From Ferroplasma sp. (lineage in GTDB: Archaea > Thermoplasmatota > Thermoplasmata > Thermoplasmatales > Thermoplasmataceae), in NCBI RefSeq assembly GCF_031200575.1, contig NZ_CP133597.1, forward strand, positions 558,001-622,000: a stretch of DNA of 64,000 nt, read 5' to 3'. Shown one piece after another: positions 53,645-62,652 of this stretch. The notes beneath the pieces are model-generated. The model saw only the letters and a list, made by a program, of their open reading frames with translations. It was not told the origin of the DNA and ran no database searches. The translations under genes and the position numbers were made by a program. The number at the start of each line of letters is the position of its first letter. Within the stretch, counting starts at the first letter, position 1.

Positions 53645-54933
53645 TAAGAAGGTCTGGCTATGCAATACTTGCACTACTTTCCTACGGGATTATAGAATCA
53701 TTGCTACTTGGCTATAAATATTACATTATACTGACTATTTTACTTTTTTTTACCGTTGCCTTTGAGGTTATATATTTCAATATATATGGATCAAGGGCAG
53801 TTTCCAGAATATATGTGAAAAGGGAGTCAGACACTGTAAAATTCAGAAAGAATAGGAAATTTAAGATAACCCTGCATTTTACGAATGAAAATAAATATCC
53901 TGTAACAGTGCATTTTTTTGATGAGGGCATAGATATACTGGAAATCTCGGGCAATACAGGTGGAAATATAAAGATTCCTGCAAATGGATACAAAAATATA
54001 GAATACTGGATAGTGCCCCGGTATATAGGGAAATACCAGTTCGGGGATATAAGAATAACCGTATCTGATCTATTCCATATTGCATCCATTCAAAAGAACT
54101 TCCTTAGCAGGTCTGAAATCCATATTTCGCCATCCATGTCAGATATAAAATCCAGCAGGAGCGAAATGCTGAGCAGTTTTTTATACACATTTGGAAATCA
54201 TTATTCACATAAAGTGGGTCAGGGATATAACCTCTATGGGGTGAGGCCGTACACATTCGACGATGACCCCAGATATATTGTCTGGTCAAGATACGATGAG
54301 ATAAATAACAATCTTCTCGTAAAACAGATGGAGGAGGAGCGGGAAATTACCACAATTTTTATTGTGGACTACAGCACATCCATGAATTATGGGTCCAGTG
54401 ACAGAATATATGACAGGGCAGTGCTTGACATTATCAATTCATCATACTTCATGATTAAAAACAGGGACAATGTTGGTTTCCTGCTATATTCAGACTCAAT
54501 AAATATTTACATACCTCCTGATAAGGGTGGCAAAAGCATAGAAAACCTTGAAAAAGAAGTCTCTAACCTTATCCCATCAGGAAATTTCAATCCTGTGAGT
54601 GCCCTGAAATATCTTGAAAAAAAGCAGAAAAAGAATGCCCTATTATTCCTGATAACAGCCTCACCAAGTGCCGCAGAAAGCTTAGGTTACCGGAGAAACC
54701 TTACGATCTTTATTGTAAACCACGAATCATATTATGACTACTCCCCTAATGGAGAATTTGATGGCCTTCTAATACATGATGCCAGGTTCAGGGAACTCAA
54801 CAGCCTGGCAAGAACAGCAGGCAGGATCAGAAACAGGGGCGTAAGGTGTACATATGTCAGCCGGGGCAACATGATGCAGAGAATACTTCTAGAATACAAC
54901 TACGGCAGAAGCATGAATAAGGGTGCATCTTAA
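53641..54933 (+). CDS. DUF58 membrane-anchored VWA-like protein
   Basis: The 430-residue protein has two N-terminal membrane helices (about 5-40), a beta-domain, then the DUF58 motif YTFDDDPRYIVWSRYDEI with NNLLVKQMEEE, and a VWA-like domain with a MIDAS of DYSTSM type (VDYSTSMNYG). These proteins are usual MoxR partners and link to cell-envelope functions. It is ATGA-coupled to moxR and overlaps the next membrane protein gene by 11 bases. Function in archaea is not established. Confidence 0.88.
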   Translation: MIRRSGYAILALLSYGIIESLLLGYKYYIILTILLFFTVAFEVIYFNIYGSRAVSRIYVKRESDTVKFRKNRKFKITLHFTNENKYPVTVHFFDEGIDILEISGNTGGNIKIPANGYKNIEYWIVPRYIGKYQFGDIRITVSDLFHIASIQKNFLSRSEIHISPSMSDIKSSRSEMLSSFLYTFGNHYSHKVGQGYNLYGVRPYTFDDDPRYIVWSRYDEINNNLLVKQMEEEREITTIFIVDYSTSMNYGSSDRIYDRAVLDIINSSYFMIKNRDNVGFLLYSDSINIYIPPDKGGKSIENLEKEVSNLIPSGNFNPVSALKYLEKKQKKNALLFLITASPSAAESLGYRRNLTIFIVNHESYYDYSPNGEFDGLLIHDARFRELNSLARTAGRIRNRGVRCTYVSRGNMMQRILLEYNYGRSMNKGAS

Positions 54934-55783
54934 AATGGATAGATTATCAGTTATGGTGGCAGCAGCAATAATCTTCGTTCCTGACTTTATTATGATATTT
55001 GCAATGGGGGACTTAATCTACACCCAGACAATTGTGTATTTTGTTTTGATTTTTACTGCTGCATTTGTACTGATAAAACTTCTAAAAGTATACGGTGTTG
55101 TGTTTTTTTTATTGCTGATACTATCAGTTCTTCTTCTTTACCTTAAAACACTCTATGCATATACTGCCACGATTTCCAAATATTTTTTCTACCTCCCTGA
55201 CATGCCGGTATCATATAAGCTGATCCTCACTGTTATCACCCTCATAATAGTATTTTTTGTAATACAGGGTTTATTTTCTACAACATTCTGGCATGTGCTT
55301 TCCTATTATTTTGCCGCAACCGGAATGCTGCTGATGCAGATGGCAACTTTGGCATATATGAGGGCCGCAAATACCGGAATAAGTACGGTTTCCTATCTTT
55401 CCAGCTACAACTATATATGGGTGCTTGAATACAGGTCTATTATCTCACTTCTGGAGCATGGTTATCAGACATACCTTCCGCTTTACAGGTTGAGCCTTCC
55501 GCTATCACTGCAACTATCAGCCGGGTTTGCCATTTCAGTGATAGGGTCTATTTTCTGGCTTTATGTAAAAGATAGCAAAAGCAGCGACAATACAGCAGGA
55601 TCATTCTCCATAGTCCCGGGTCTTATAATTGGATTTATTTTCTTTGTTTTCCTCCGCTATTTTATATCTGTTAGGTTCGAATTTCTTTACATTGCTATTG
55701 CCATAGTTCTGGTTTTCATCCTTATATCCTACAGCAACAGGAAGGGCAGGGACATTTCTATAAACATTGGAGGTGAACAGTGA
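54923..55783 (+). CDS. Polytopic membrane protein, TgpA-like N-terminal domain without transglutaminase
   Basis: The 286-residue protein is nearly all membrane helices, about eight segments, for example VVAAAIIFVPDFIMIFAM, YFVLIFTAAFVLI, VFFLLLILSVLLLYL and SLQLSAGFAISVIGSIFWLY. Its place after MoxR and DUF58 is that of the TgpA/transglutaminase protein in many bacteria, but only the membrane portion is present and no transglutaminase Cys-His-Asp triad exists in the window. Start is GTG at 54923, or ATG at 54935 preceded by CTTAAA. It is the last gene of the operon. Confidence 0.6.
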   Translation: MHLKMDRLSVMVAAAIIFVPDFIMIFAMGDLIYTQTIVYFVLIFTAAFVLIKLLKVYGVVFFLLLILSVLLLYLKTLYAYTATISKYFFYLPDMPVSYKLILTVITLIIVFFVIQGLFSTTFWHVLSYYFAATGMLLMQMATLAYMRAANTGISTVSYLSSYNYIWVLEYRSIISLLEHGYQTYLPLYRLSLPLSLQLSAGFAISVIGSIFWLYVKDSKSSDNTAGSFSIVPGLIIGFIFFVFLRYFISVRFEFLYIAIAIVLVFILISYSNRKGRDISINIGGEQ

Positions 55784-55984
55784 ATTATCCATGCGGTATC
55801 TTACTGGGCTTTAGGCTTACTGCTAAAAACAGAACAGTGAACAGAAACCGTGTAAATAAAAGCAAAAACTTATAATGTAGGCACGTATTATATTATTATA
55901 GCCCGTTGATAAAAGGCATGGTTTGCCATCCAGCAAAAAGCTGATGTAGTCCCATCAGCATTGCTGAAAGATGGTATAACCCTG
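55784..55984. other. Intergenic region with consecutive hairpins
   Basis: This 201-bp spacer holds CTGATG/CATCAG (55941-55946 with 55953-55958, loop of 6) and a perfect 8-bp stem GGTATAAC/GTTATACC (55973-55980 with 55984-55991, loop CCT), plus a weaker GGCATGG/CCATCC pair near 55916-55930. It lies between the surface-protein operon and the converging rhodanese gene. It may act as a bidirectional transcription terminator or contain a small RNA transcribed from TATTATATTATTATAG (55887-55902). No ORF of note. Confidence 0.35.
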
Positions 55985-55991
55985 TTATACC
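55973..55991. terminator. 8-bp perfect hairpin at the convergent junction
   Basis: GGTATAAC (55973-55980) and GTTATACC (55984-55991) pair perfectly around CCT. It overlaps the last codons of the rhodanese gene on the minus strand and lies about 190 bases after the plus-strand operon. Archaeal terminators usually rely on T-runs, not stems, so the role is uncertain. Confidence 0.3.
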
Positions 55992-56299
55992 AGTGGTTTT
56001 TCCTCTATCTCCCAGCCATATAATCCATTGTAAAGATTATATACATTTTCTATTCCATTCTCCTCCAGGAATTTCCCGGTATAATAGCTTCTGTGGCCCG
56101 AACTGCATACAAGAACTATTTTTTTGCCCTCATACTTCTTTACAAGGGAAATATCATTAAAAATATCGTACATAGGTGCAAGAATTGACCCTTCTATATG
56201 CCCTGTTTCGTATTCGAACGGTTCCCTGACATCAATGATGACACACTCATCCCTGGCAACCATATCTGAAACCTCATCAGGAATTATGTTCAAAACCAT
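55985..56299 (-). CDS. Rhodanese-like sulfurtransferase domain protein
   Basis: This single rhodanese domain of 104 residues has IIDVREPFEYETGHIEGSI at the start and the active-site loop VCSSGHRS with the persulfide-bearing Cys, then YNLYNGLYGWE at the end. It transfers sulfur from thiosulfate or protein persulfides, in line with the sulfide chemistry suggested by the SQR-like protein. The ATG at 56299 is preferred over a TTG at 56314 because TTTAAATA lies about 24 bases before it. It stands alone. Confidence 0.87.
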   Translation of the reverse strand: MVLNIIPDEVSDMVARDECVIIDVREPFEYETGHIEGSILAPMYDIFNDISLVKKYEGKKIVLVCSSGHRSYYTGKFLEENGIENVYNLYNGLYGWEIEEKPLV

Positions 56300-56314
56300 A
56301 ATATGTAATTTCAA

Positions 56315-56487
56315 CCCAATATTTAAAAAATGAGTTTCTCTTCGTGCTAATGCAACGCTTACCGGGGTTTCTATGTAAACAGATCATTGCATTGGCCTCC
56401 CCTGCAGGATCGTAAATTCCGTGAAGGCCCCCATGTAATTTTATTTTAATGCAATTTTTATTGCGTCGCAGGCCTTATTATAAGTAT
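56315..56487 (-). other. Intergenic region with possible decayed coding sequence
   Basis: On the minus strand an open frame of about 65 codons with no start codon context runs through here into the rhodanese promoter. It reads GIYDPAGEANAMICLH in the middle and CISTKRNS near its end. GC content is higher than in ordinary spacers of this genome. It could be a decayed transposon tail. No intact element and no terminal repeats were found. The stop of the GH15 gene lies at the right edge. Confidence 0.25.
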
Positions 56488-58401
56488 TTATGGATTCTGG
56501 TTATGTGAATACGAAGAATATTCCATCAGTGTTATTACCATCTCTGCATGGCTCCAGACCAGAGGTGACACTGAGTGGGGCTGGCCTGTATAAGGATTTA
56601 TCTGTTCTGAGAAAATCCCTGATTTCTGCCTGTGCGATTTTACCCATTCTATCAGTGACCATCCCCTTTCCAGGTCCCCGGTTTTCATGAAATACCTGGC
56701 CATCCACAGTGTTGTGATAATCCATGGATTTCCCGGCACATTGCTGTCCTCCTTAATCCGCATATAATTATCATTCTCATATCTTGCTATTCCGCCGACA
56801 CCATTGACCCAGAGTTTCTCCATGATTGCCTCCATGGTGCTAACAACCCTTGAATCCTGTGGCTCCTTCATTCCGAAGATAACTATGGATGACAGGGCAC
56901 TGTCCACCGTAAAATCAGGTTTGCCGTCAATTATTGCCCTGGCATATCTCCCGTATTCTTCAGAATAAAACTTTTGCTCGAATGCCTCATACATTCTGGT
57001 TGCTGCTGCAGCGTATTTTTTTGACAGATCCTGATCACCAAATACGCTGGCGAAATTTGAGGCTGCTTTGAGGGCAGCAAAGGTGGTTGATACAGTGTAT
57101 GCATGTATCCCGTATCTTTCCTCCCAGAGGTCAAATGACTCCCTGGGAAGCCCGTCCTCATTTACAAAAGATGTCATGAATTCGGCTGCCTTTATAACAA
57201 GGCCTTCATAGAAGGGAGCTGTGAAGCCGATGTCATTATACCTTCGGAAATATTCCCAGAGTACCCATACAAGTAATGCCGTTTCATCCTCCTGGATGGG
57301 GTATATTTCCATGCCATTGATAATATGCGGAAGCCAGCTGCTGGCCAGATGCCCATCCATATTATATTTATGCTGCATAAATCCCTGTTCGGTAATCAGG
57401 GATGTGGAAAGCCCAAAAAATTGCCGTGCTGTCTGGGAATGTCCTGCAATACTAAGTGCATATGCGGCCACTGCTGCATCCCTGGGCCACATGTAATAAT
57501 AACCATCATGGCTCATTTTCAGTATATCGCTGTCAGAGGAGGCGGCTATTGACCCAAGCACATTGGAATGGCTTTTAATAATGAAAAGTGACCTCCTGAA
57601 GAGGGCGTTTGTATCTGGGTCAAGATTCGGGGAAATCTTTGATGACCATAGCTCCCAGTAGTTGGTTGTTCTTCGTTCCAGTTTTCTCAGATAATCCAAA
57701 TTTATGTTGTTTTTGATTTTCTGTATTTCTTTATATCCCTCCCCGGCTACAATATAATAATAAACTGAGAATTTCTTTCCCGGGTCAATATCGACGGAAT
57801 GCCTCAAAACAGAATCCACTGAACCTATAGATACAGGGTTCATGGAAAGTTCATTATCCTCTGCATCCTTCCAGGTTCCCTTGAGCGTTCCAGTATCCTT
57901 TATGCCGGTGGCATACTGATCCATTCCTTTATTATCATCATCAAGTGTTGATGCAAGAAAATACCTGTTCTCCTTGTAATGCACAACACCGCCAAGATCT
58001 GGATAAAACGCGGCAGTATCGCCTATGTCATTTCCATAAATGTAAAAATTCTGGTGGAAAAATAATTTGATATTCTTCCTGGCATTTGAGGTGTTTGTAA
58101 TATTTATGTGCCTCAAATAAACATTAGTGTACATATCTACCATATCCAGGCTTTCAAAATCTATTCCAGCCATGGGATAAAAAACAGTGCCCACCATTGT
58201 ATGATCAAAATAATCCATAAATTTTAAATGGTTTCTATCGACCCACAAAAAATTTCCGTCAATAGAAAGGCCATACATAAAGGGATGGCCTCCTGAATGA
58301 TTTTCAGATGCATATTTTGAATAATAAAAATCTGTTATATGGTAATCCTCATCAAATGTTAATAACATTCTGCCGTTTCCCAGTGGAAGGTATCTAACCA
58401 T
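56488..58401 (-). CDS. GH15 glucoamylase-type glycoside hydrolase
   Basis: In this 637-residue protein an N-terminal beta-sandwich (1 to about 260) is followed by an (alpha/alpha)6 barrel. DGYYYMWPRDAAVAAYAL marks the sugar-binding start, GLPRESFDLWEERYGIHAYT holds the general-acid Glu, and SEQINPYTGQPHSVSPLVWSHAEMV near the end has the general-base Glu. It releases glucose from alpha-glucans. No signal peptide is visible, so it acts in the cytoplasm, perhaps on stored glycogen. It is divergent from the debranching-enzyme gene. Confidence 0.92.
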   Translation of the reverse strand: MVRYLPLGNGRMLLTFDEDYHITDFYYSKYASENHSGGHPFMYGLSIDGNFLWVDRNHLKFMDYFDHTMVGTVFYPMAGIDFESLDMVDMYTNVYLRHINITNTSNARKNIKLFFHQNFYIYGNDIGDTAAFYPDLGGVVHYKENRYFLASTLDDDNKGMDQYATGIKDTGTLKGTWKDAEDNELSMNPVSIGSVDSVLRHSVDIDPGKKFSVYYYIVAGEGYKEIQKIKNNINLDYLRKLERRTTNYWELWSSKISPNLDPDTNALFRRSLFIIKSHSNVLGSIAASSDSDILKMSHDGYYYMWPRDAAVAAYALSIAGHSQTARQFFGLSTSLITEQGFMQHKYNMDGHLASSWLPHIINGMEIYPIQEDETALLVWVLWEYFRRYNDIGFTAPFYEGLVIKAAEFMTSFVNEDGLPRESFDLWEERYGIHAYTVSTTFAALKAASNFASVFGDQDLSKKYAAAATRMYEAFEQKFYSEEYGRYARAIIDGKPDFTVDSALSSIVIFGMKEPQDSRVVSTMEAIMEKLWVNGVGGIARYENDNYMRIKEDSNVPGNPWIITTLWMARYFMKTGDLERGWSLIEWVKSHRQKSGIFSEQINPYTGQPHSVSPLVWSHAEMVITLMEYSSYSHNQNP

Positions 58402-58527
58402 GCTACCTTATAATACATGTGGTTTAAAACCTTTCCTAATTGATATTTTATACCTTATTTTTGACTTCATCCTTTTCAGGCTGTGAAATTCTCGCAATGT
58501 TTATTAGTAAATTAAGGTTATCATTTC

Positions 58528-60360
58528 ATGGATTATAACCAGGAATGGCTGCTTGCCAATTCCCGGGGGTCTTACTCTTCTTCCACCATATCATTTGCTG
58601 GCACGAGGACTTACCACGGGATATTAGTTGTATCAAACCCGGCTGACTATCAACGGTATGTTATACTCTCAAAGCTATTTGAAGAACTGGAATTTTCTGT
58701 GAAACAGTTCAGCCTTGATACAAATTACTATCCAGACACTGTGTACCCCACAGGATGCAAATATATTGACGATTTTTCCATATTCCCGTTTCCAGTAATA
58801 AATTATACTGTGGATGGAAACCGCATAAAAAAATCCCTGGTGATGGATCCTGAATCAGATATGGTAGTAATCAGGTATGAATTTTTTAAAAAAATACCGG
58901 AAAAAGTTACATTATACCCATTACTGGCATTCAGAAATTTCCATGATGTTGTAAGGGCGGGGGAAAGGGAATTCAGATTCTCTGAGTCAGAAAATTTCTA
59001 TAATTTCAGTGATTCCAGTTTCACCCTGCATATTTCCAGGGTAGGATCTTTTATAAATGAGGGATACTGGTATTATAATTTTATATATCCTGTAGAGAAA
59101 GAAAGGGGAACAAACAGCACGGAGGATCTTTACAATCCCGGCAAAATCATAATAAATCCGGTTAAAAATCCCCTGGATATAAAAATCACCATGGAAGATG
59201 CACAAACCCATAATTTTGATGAAATCGTGGGTATTATCAATAAACTTGGATCCAGCAAAGAGAAAAATCCAGATATCAACGCTCTCAGATTTTCTTCCTC
59301 AAAGTTCCGGCTGAAGGATGATTTAATTGCAGGTTACCACTGGTTTGGGCCATGGACAAGGGACACATTCATCTCAATGCCAGGACTTGTAATAATACCT
59401 GGAAATTATGAATTTGCGAGAAGCATATTCAGCAACTATGCTGGCCGGATGGTTAATGGGATTGTACCAAACAATGCCTATTCCAGTGAATTTTACAGAT
59501 CGGCCGATGCGTCCCTGTGGTACATATATGCCCTGCATAAATATTATCACTATTCCCATGATAAAAGCTTTATTTCACAGATGTACGGTAGGGTTAAAAG
59601 CATTGTAGATGCATATTTCAATGGAAATGATGATTTCTATCTGGATGGAAGGTTTATCCACATCAAATCGGCGCAGATGACATGGATGGATGGAAAAACT
59701 GGCGATGTTTCATTCACGCCGAGACTGGGAAAACCTGTGGAAATAAATGCACTTTGGTACAACGCGTTGAACTCATATTCATATTTTTCCAGAATAACCG
59801 GCAGCAAAGTTGGGGATCGAGTTGAGGACGTTTTATCCTCATTCCGGAATGAATTCATCAAAAGATTCACAGTAAACGGGCAAATTGCGGACGTCATAGA
59901 CCCCGTCGATGTATCATTCCGCCCAAACTTTCTGTTCGCATATTCGCTGCCATATAAATTGATGGACAGGCCAGATTTCCTCGAAAAAGCGGTGAATGAA
60001 CTTGCAACCCCGTACGGGATCAGAACACTTTCTCCAGAGGACCCTAAATTTAAAGGGATTTATTCGGGGGACCAGTATGAGCGTGATAGCGCCTACCATA
60101 ACGGTACTGTATGGCCATGGTTAGCCGGACCCTATATATCTGCTATGGTTAATAACGGCCATGACCCAGGTGAGCTTTTAAGATACTTTTCTCCACTTTT
60201 TTCCATGAAGAACGTGCCAGAAATTTTCGATGGGTTGAATCCCGGGATACCAAGGGGATGCATGATGCAGGCATGGAGCTATGGCGAACTAATTAGATCC
60301 TATTATGAAGATCTAAAAATTTCCAGACGGCCAAAAATTACTGGGGGTGATAAAAGTTGA
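58528..60360 (+). CDS. Glycogen debranching enzyme (amylo-alpha-1,6-glucosidase type)
   Basis: The 610-residue protein has the GDE N-terminal domain (EWLLANSRGSYSSSTISFAG, TRTYHGILV) and an (alpha/alpha)6 C-terminal domain with GYHWFGPWTRDTFISMPGL, MTWMDGKTG, PRLGKPVEINALWYNAL and AYHNGTVWPWLAGPY, the GH133 landmarks. It removes alpha-1,6 branches from glycogen. It leads a three-gene operon with a GT4 synthase and a GH57 amylase, overlapping the synthase gene by 4 bases. GTTTATTAG about 25 bases upstream is a promoter candidate. Confidence 0.93.
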   Translation: MDYNQEWLLANSRGSYSSSTISFAGTRTYHGILVVSNPADYQRYVILSKLFEELEFSVKQFSLDTNYYPDTVYPTGCKYIDDFSIFPFPVINYTVDGNRIKKSLVMDPESDMVVIRYEFFKKIPEKVTLYPLLAFRNFHDVVRAGEREFRFSESENFYNFSDSSFTLHISRVGSFINEGYWYYNFIYPVEKERGTNSTEDLYNPGKIIINPVKNPLDIKITMEDAQTHNFDEIVGIINKLGSSKEKNPDINALRFSSSKFRLKDDLIAGYHWFGPWTRDTFISMPGLVIIPGNYEFARSIFSNYAGRMVNGIVPNNAYSSEFYRSADASLWYIYALHKYYHYSHDKSFISQMYGRVKSIVDAYFNGNDDFYLDGRFIHIKSAQMTWMDGKTGDVSFTPRLGKPVEINALWYNALNSYSYFSRITGSKVGDRVEDVLSSFRNEFIKRFTVNGQIADVIDPVDVSFRPNFLFAYSLPYKLMDRPDFLEKAVNELATPYGIRTLSPEDPKFKGIYSGDQYERDSAYHNGTVWPWLAGPYISAMVNNGHDPGELLRYFSPLFSMKNVPEIFDGLNPGIPRGCMMQAWSYGELIRSYYEDLKISRRPKITGGDKS

Positions 60361-61475
60361 AAGTTGCAGTGATAGGATGGGAGCTTCCTCCGGCATTCTC
60401 GGGTGGGCTGGGAATACATACATACAACGTGTTTTCCATAGTTGGGAAAATTATTCCTGTTGACATATATATACCTTATATGGGATATTCATTTCCAGAG
60501 TATCCATTCAATGTCAGAACAGTCAAAATTAAATCAGGAATAGCCGGCAGTGTTTATTCACATGTAACAAACTTTATTGAGGCGGTCAATGACTATAATG
60601 AACGTGTCGTAGAAAACTTCCAGCCTGAGGGGGTTGCACTTGTGCACTGCCATGACTGGATAACCTTCAGGGCAGGAATAGAAATTAAAAAAAGATACAA
60701 GATTCCACTGGTGGTAACATTCCACAGCACGGAGTTTGATAGGTCAGCGTATTTCAACCCGCAGGAATCAATAATGAGGATCGAGGCTGAAGGGGCCAGT
60801 GAGGCCGATGCAGTAATTACAGTATCAAATCTTACAAGGGATATTGTGGCACATAATTATCACATAAACCCTGATAAGATAACAACAGTATACAATGGGG
60901 TAAAGGCATCAGCATACACATCAGGCCTGAAATTCAAAAGGGAAAGGCAGGTGCTGTACTTTGGAAGGATAACAAGCCAGAAAGGCCCAAAATTTTTCAT
61001 GGAGATGGGCAAAAAGGCACTTGAATATGAAAACAACATAAGGTTTATAATGGCCGGAACAGGGGACATGCTTGATGAGATGAAGGCATATGCCTATGAC
61101 CATGGCATTCAGGATAAATTTTATTTTCCTGGGTTTGTGGAATTCCAGAAGGCTATTGAGTACTATAAAAAATCCTCAGTATTCGTTATACCATCTGTTT
61201 CAGAACCCTTCGGGATAACTGTCCTGGAATCCATGGTATCCGGGACACCTGTAGTCATGAGCAGAACAACGGGTGTCGGGGAAGCCCTGAACAATGCATT
61301 GAAAGTGGATTTCTGGGATACAGATGTAATGTCATCATACGTAGTTTCCGTACTGAATCATAAAAGCCTTATGGAAACACTTTCACTTTACGGTAAGTAC
61401 GAAGGCATGTCATTTACCTGGGAAAAATCCGCCATGAAAACACTGGAGGTTTACAGATCAGTATGGAAGATATAA
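60357..61475 (+). CDS. GT4 glycosyltransferase, probable glycogen synthase
   Basis: In this 372-residue protein GWELPPAFSGGLGIHTYNV at the start is the acceptor-side glycine loop, VYFGRITSQKGPKFF-like sequence is the donor-domain start, and VSEPFGITVLESMVSGTPVV is the E-x7-E donor-binding motif of GT-B retaining transferases. It probably elongates alpha-1,4-glucan from a nucleotide sugar. Start is TTG at 60357, overlapping the debranching gene by 4 bases. The GH57 gene overlaps its end by 13 bases. Confidence 0.88.
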   Translation: MKVAVIGWELPPAFSGGLGIHTYNVFSIVGKIIPVDIYIPYMGYSFPEYPFNVRTVKIKSGIAGSVYSHVTNFIEAVNDYNERVVENFQPEGVALVHCHDWITFRAGIEIKKRYKIPLVVTFHSTEFDRSAYFNPQESIMRIEAEGASEADAVITVSNLTRDIVAHNYHINPDKITTVYNGVKASAYTSGLKFKRERQVLYFGRITSQKGPKFFMEMGKKALEYENNIRFIMAGTGDMLDEMKAYAYDHGIQDKFYFPGFVEFQKAIEYYKKSSVFVIPSVSEPFGITVLESMVSGTPVVMSRTTGVGEALNNALKVDFWDTDVMSSYVVSVLNHKSLMETLSLYGKYEGMSFTWEKSAMKTLEVYRSVWKI

Positions 61476-62581
61476 TTTTTTATTTTGAATTGCACCAACC
61501 ATTCAGGCTCAGGCCATTAAGAATGCAGGATAAACTAGATTCAAGGGATATTTTCTGGGAAGAGAAAGACATGGAACTGTTCAAACGTATATCTGATAAT
61601 GCCTATATACCTGCAACAAGGACCTTCATGGAAAATGGCATACATTCCACATTTTCATTATCCGGCACATTCATAGAACAGGCACTGAAATATAGCCCGA
61701 AAACCATTGATGTAATTGATGATTATGTGAAGTCTGGCCTGTGCGAATTAATGGGGGAAACATACTTTCACTCACTTTCATCAATATGGAACGAGGATGA
61801 ATTTGCGTTACAGGTAAATGACCAGATGAAGCTTATAAAGGGCACATTTAACTATATTCCTGAATCCTTCAGGAATACCGAGCTCATATATAATAACAGA
61901 ATAGCTAAAATTGCCAGAAATATGGGCTTTAAAAACATAATTGCCGAGGGAACAGATGACATCATAAAAAATCATAATCCCAATTACCGGTATCTTACTC
62001 CATCAGGAATAAATCTATACTTAAGGAATTACCCCATGAGTGACAATATATCCTTCAGATTTTCTAATGACAGGTGGCCTGGATACCCACTTACTGCAGA
62101 TAAATTCATAAAATGGGTTGCTGAAAGCCCTGGAGAAATTATGAATCTTTTTATGGACTATGAAACCTTTGGCGAGCATCAGAAAAAGGAGAGTGGGATA
62201 TTTGAATTTGTTAAATATCTTCCGGGATACATGGAAGAATATGGGCTGAAAACCATGAATATCAGGGATATTTCAAAATACCACAGGCCCATGGGAGATG
62301 TAAGCATTGAAAAAACCATCTCATGGGCAGATACAGGTAGGGATTTGTCTGCATGGCTGGGAAATTCAATGCAGAATGATGCCTTCAACAGATTGAAGTC
62401 CTGCAAAAATCCTGGTAAAATGAAAATATGGAGGTATCTTCAAACATCTGACCTAATATACTATATGTCCATGGGGAATCCTGAGGATTTCAGTGTACAT
62501 GAGTATTTTAATCCATATAGATCTCCATACCTGGCTTTTATATACTATATGTTTGCCCTGGATATTTTATGCAGGAAGTAG
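61463..62581 (+). CDS. GH57 family alpha-amylase-type enzyme
   Basis: The 372-residue protein has GH57 motif 1 (ELHQPFR), motif 2 (MGETYFH), motif 3 with the nucleophile Glu140 (FRNTELIYNN) and motif 4 with the acid Asp232 (FMDYETFGEHQ). It hydrolyses or rearranges alpha-1,4-glucan; branching enzymes of GH57 are longer, so amylase is more likely. It is in a tight operon with debranching enzyme and glycogen synthase, consistent with intracellular glycogen turnover. Confidence 0.9.
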   Translation: MEDIIFYFELHQPFRLRPLRMQDKLDSRDIFWEEKDMELFKRISDNAYIPATRTFMENGIHSTFSLSGTFIEQALKYSPKTIDVIDDYVKSGLCELMGETYFHSLSSIWNEDEFALQVNDQMKLIKGTFNYIPESFRNTELIYNNRIAKIARNMGFKNIIAEGTDDIIKNHNPNYRYLTPSGINLYLRNYPMSDNISFRFSNDRWPGYPLTADKFIKWVAESPGEIMNLFMDYETFGEHQKKESGIFEFVKYLPGYMEEYGLKTMNIRDISKYHRPMGDVSIEKTISWADTGRDLSAWLGNSMQNDAFNRLKSCKNPGKMKIWRYLQTSDLIYYMSMGNPEDFSVHEYFNPYRSPYLAFIYYMFALDILCRK

Positions 62582-62652
62582 ATTGATCAATATTTCTTCA
62601 TTAAATACAGGATTTAAAAATATCTTTAATATTTAAAACGAATAAGGCTAAA

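Noticed and set aside
54104-54289. Short cysteine-containing frame inside the DUF58 gene
   Set aside because: It is antisense to a recognisable domain and has no start context of its own.
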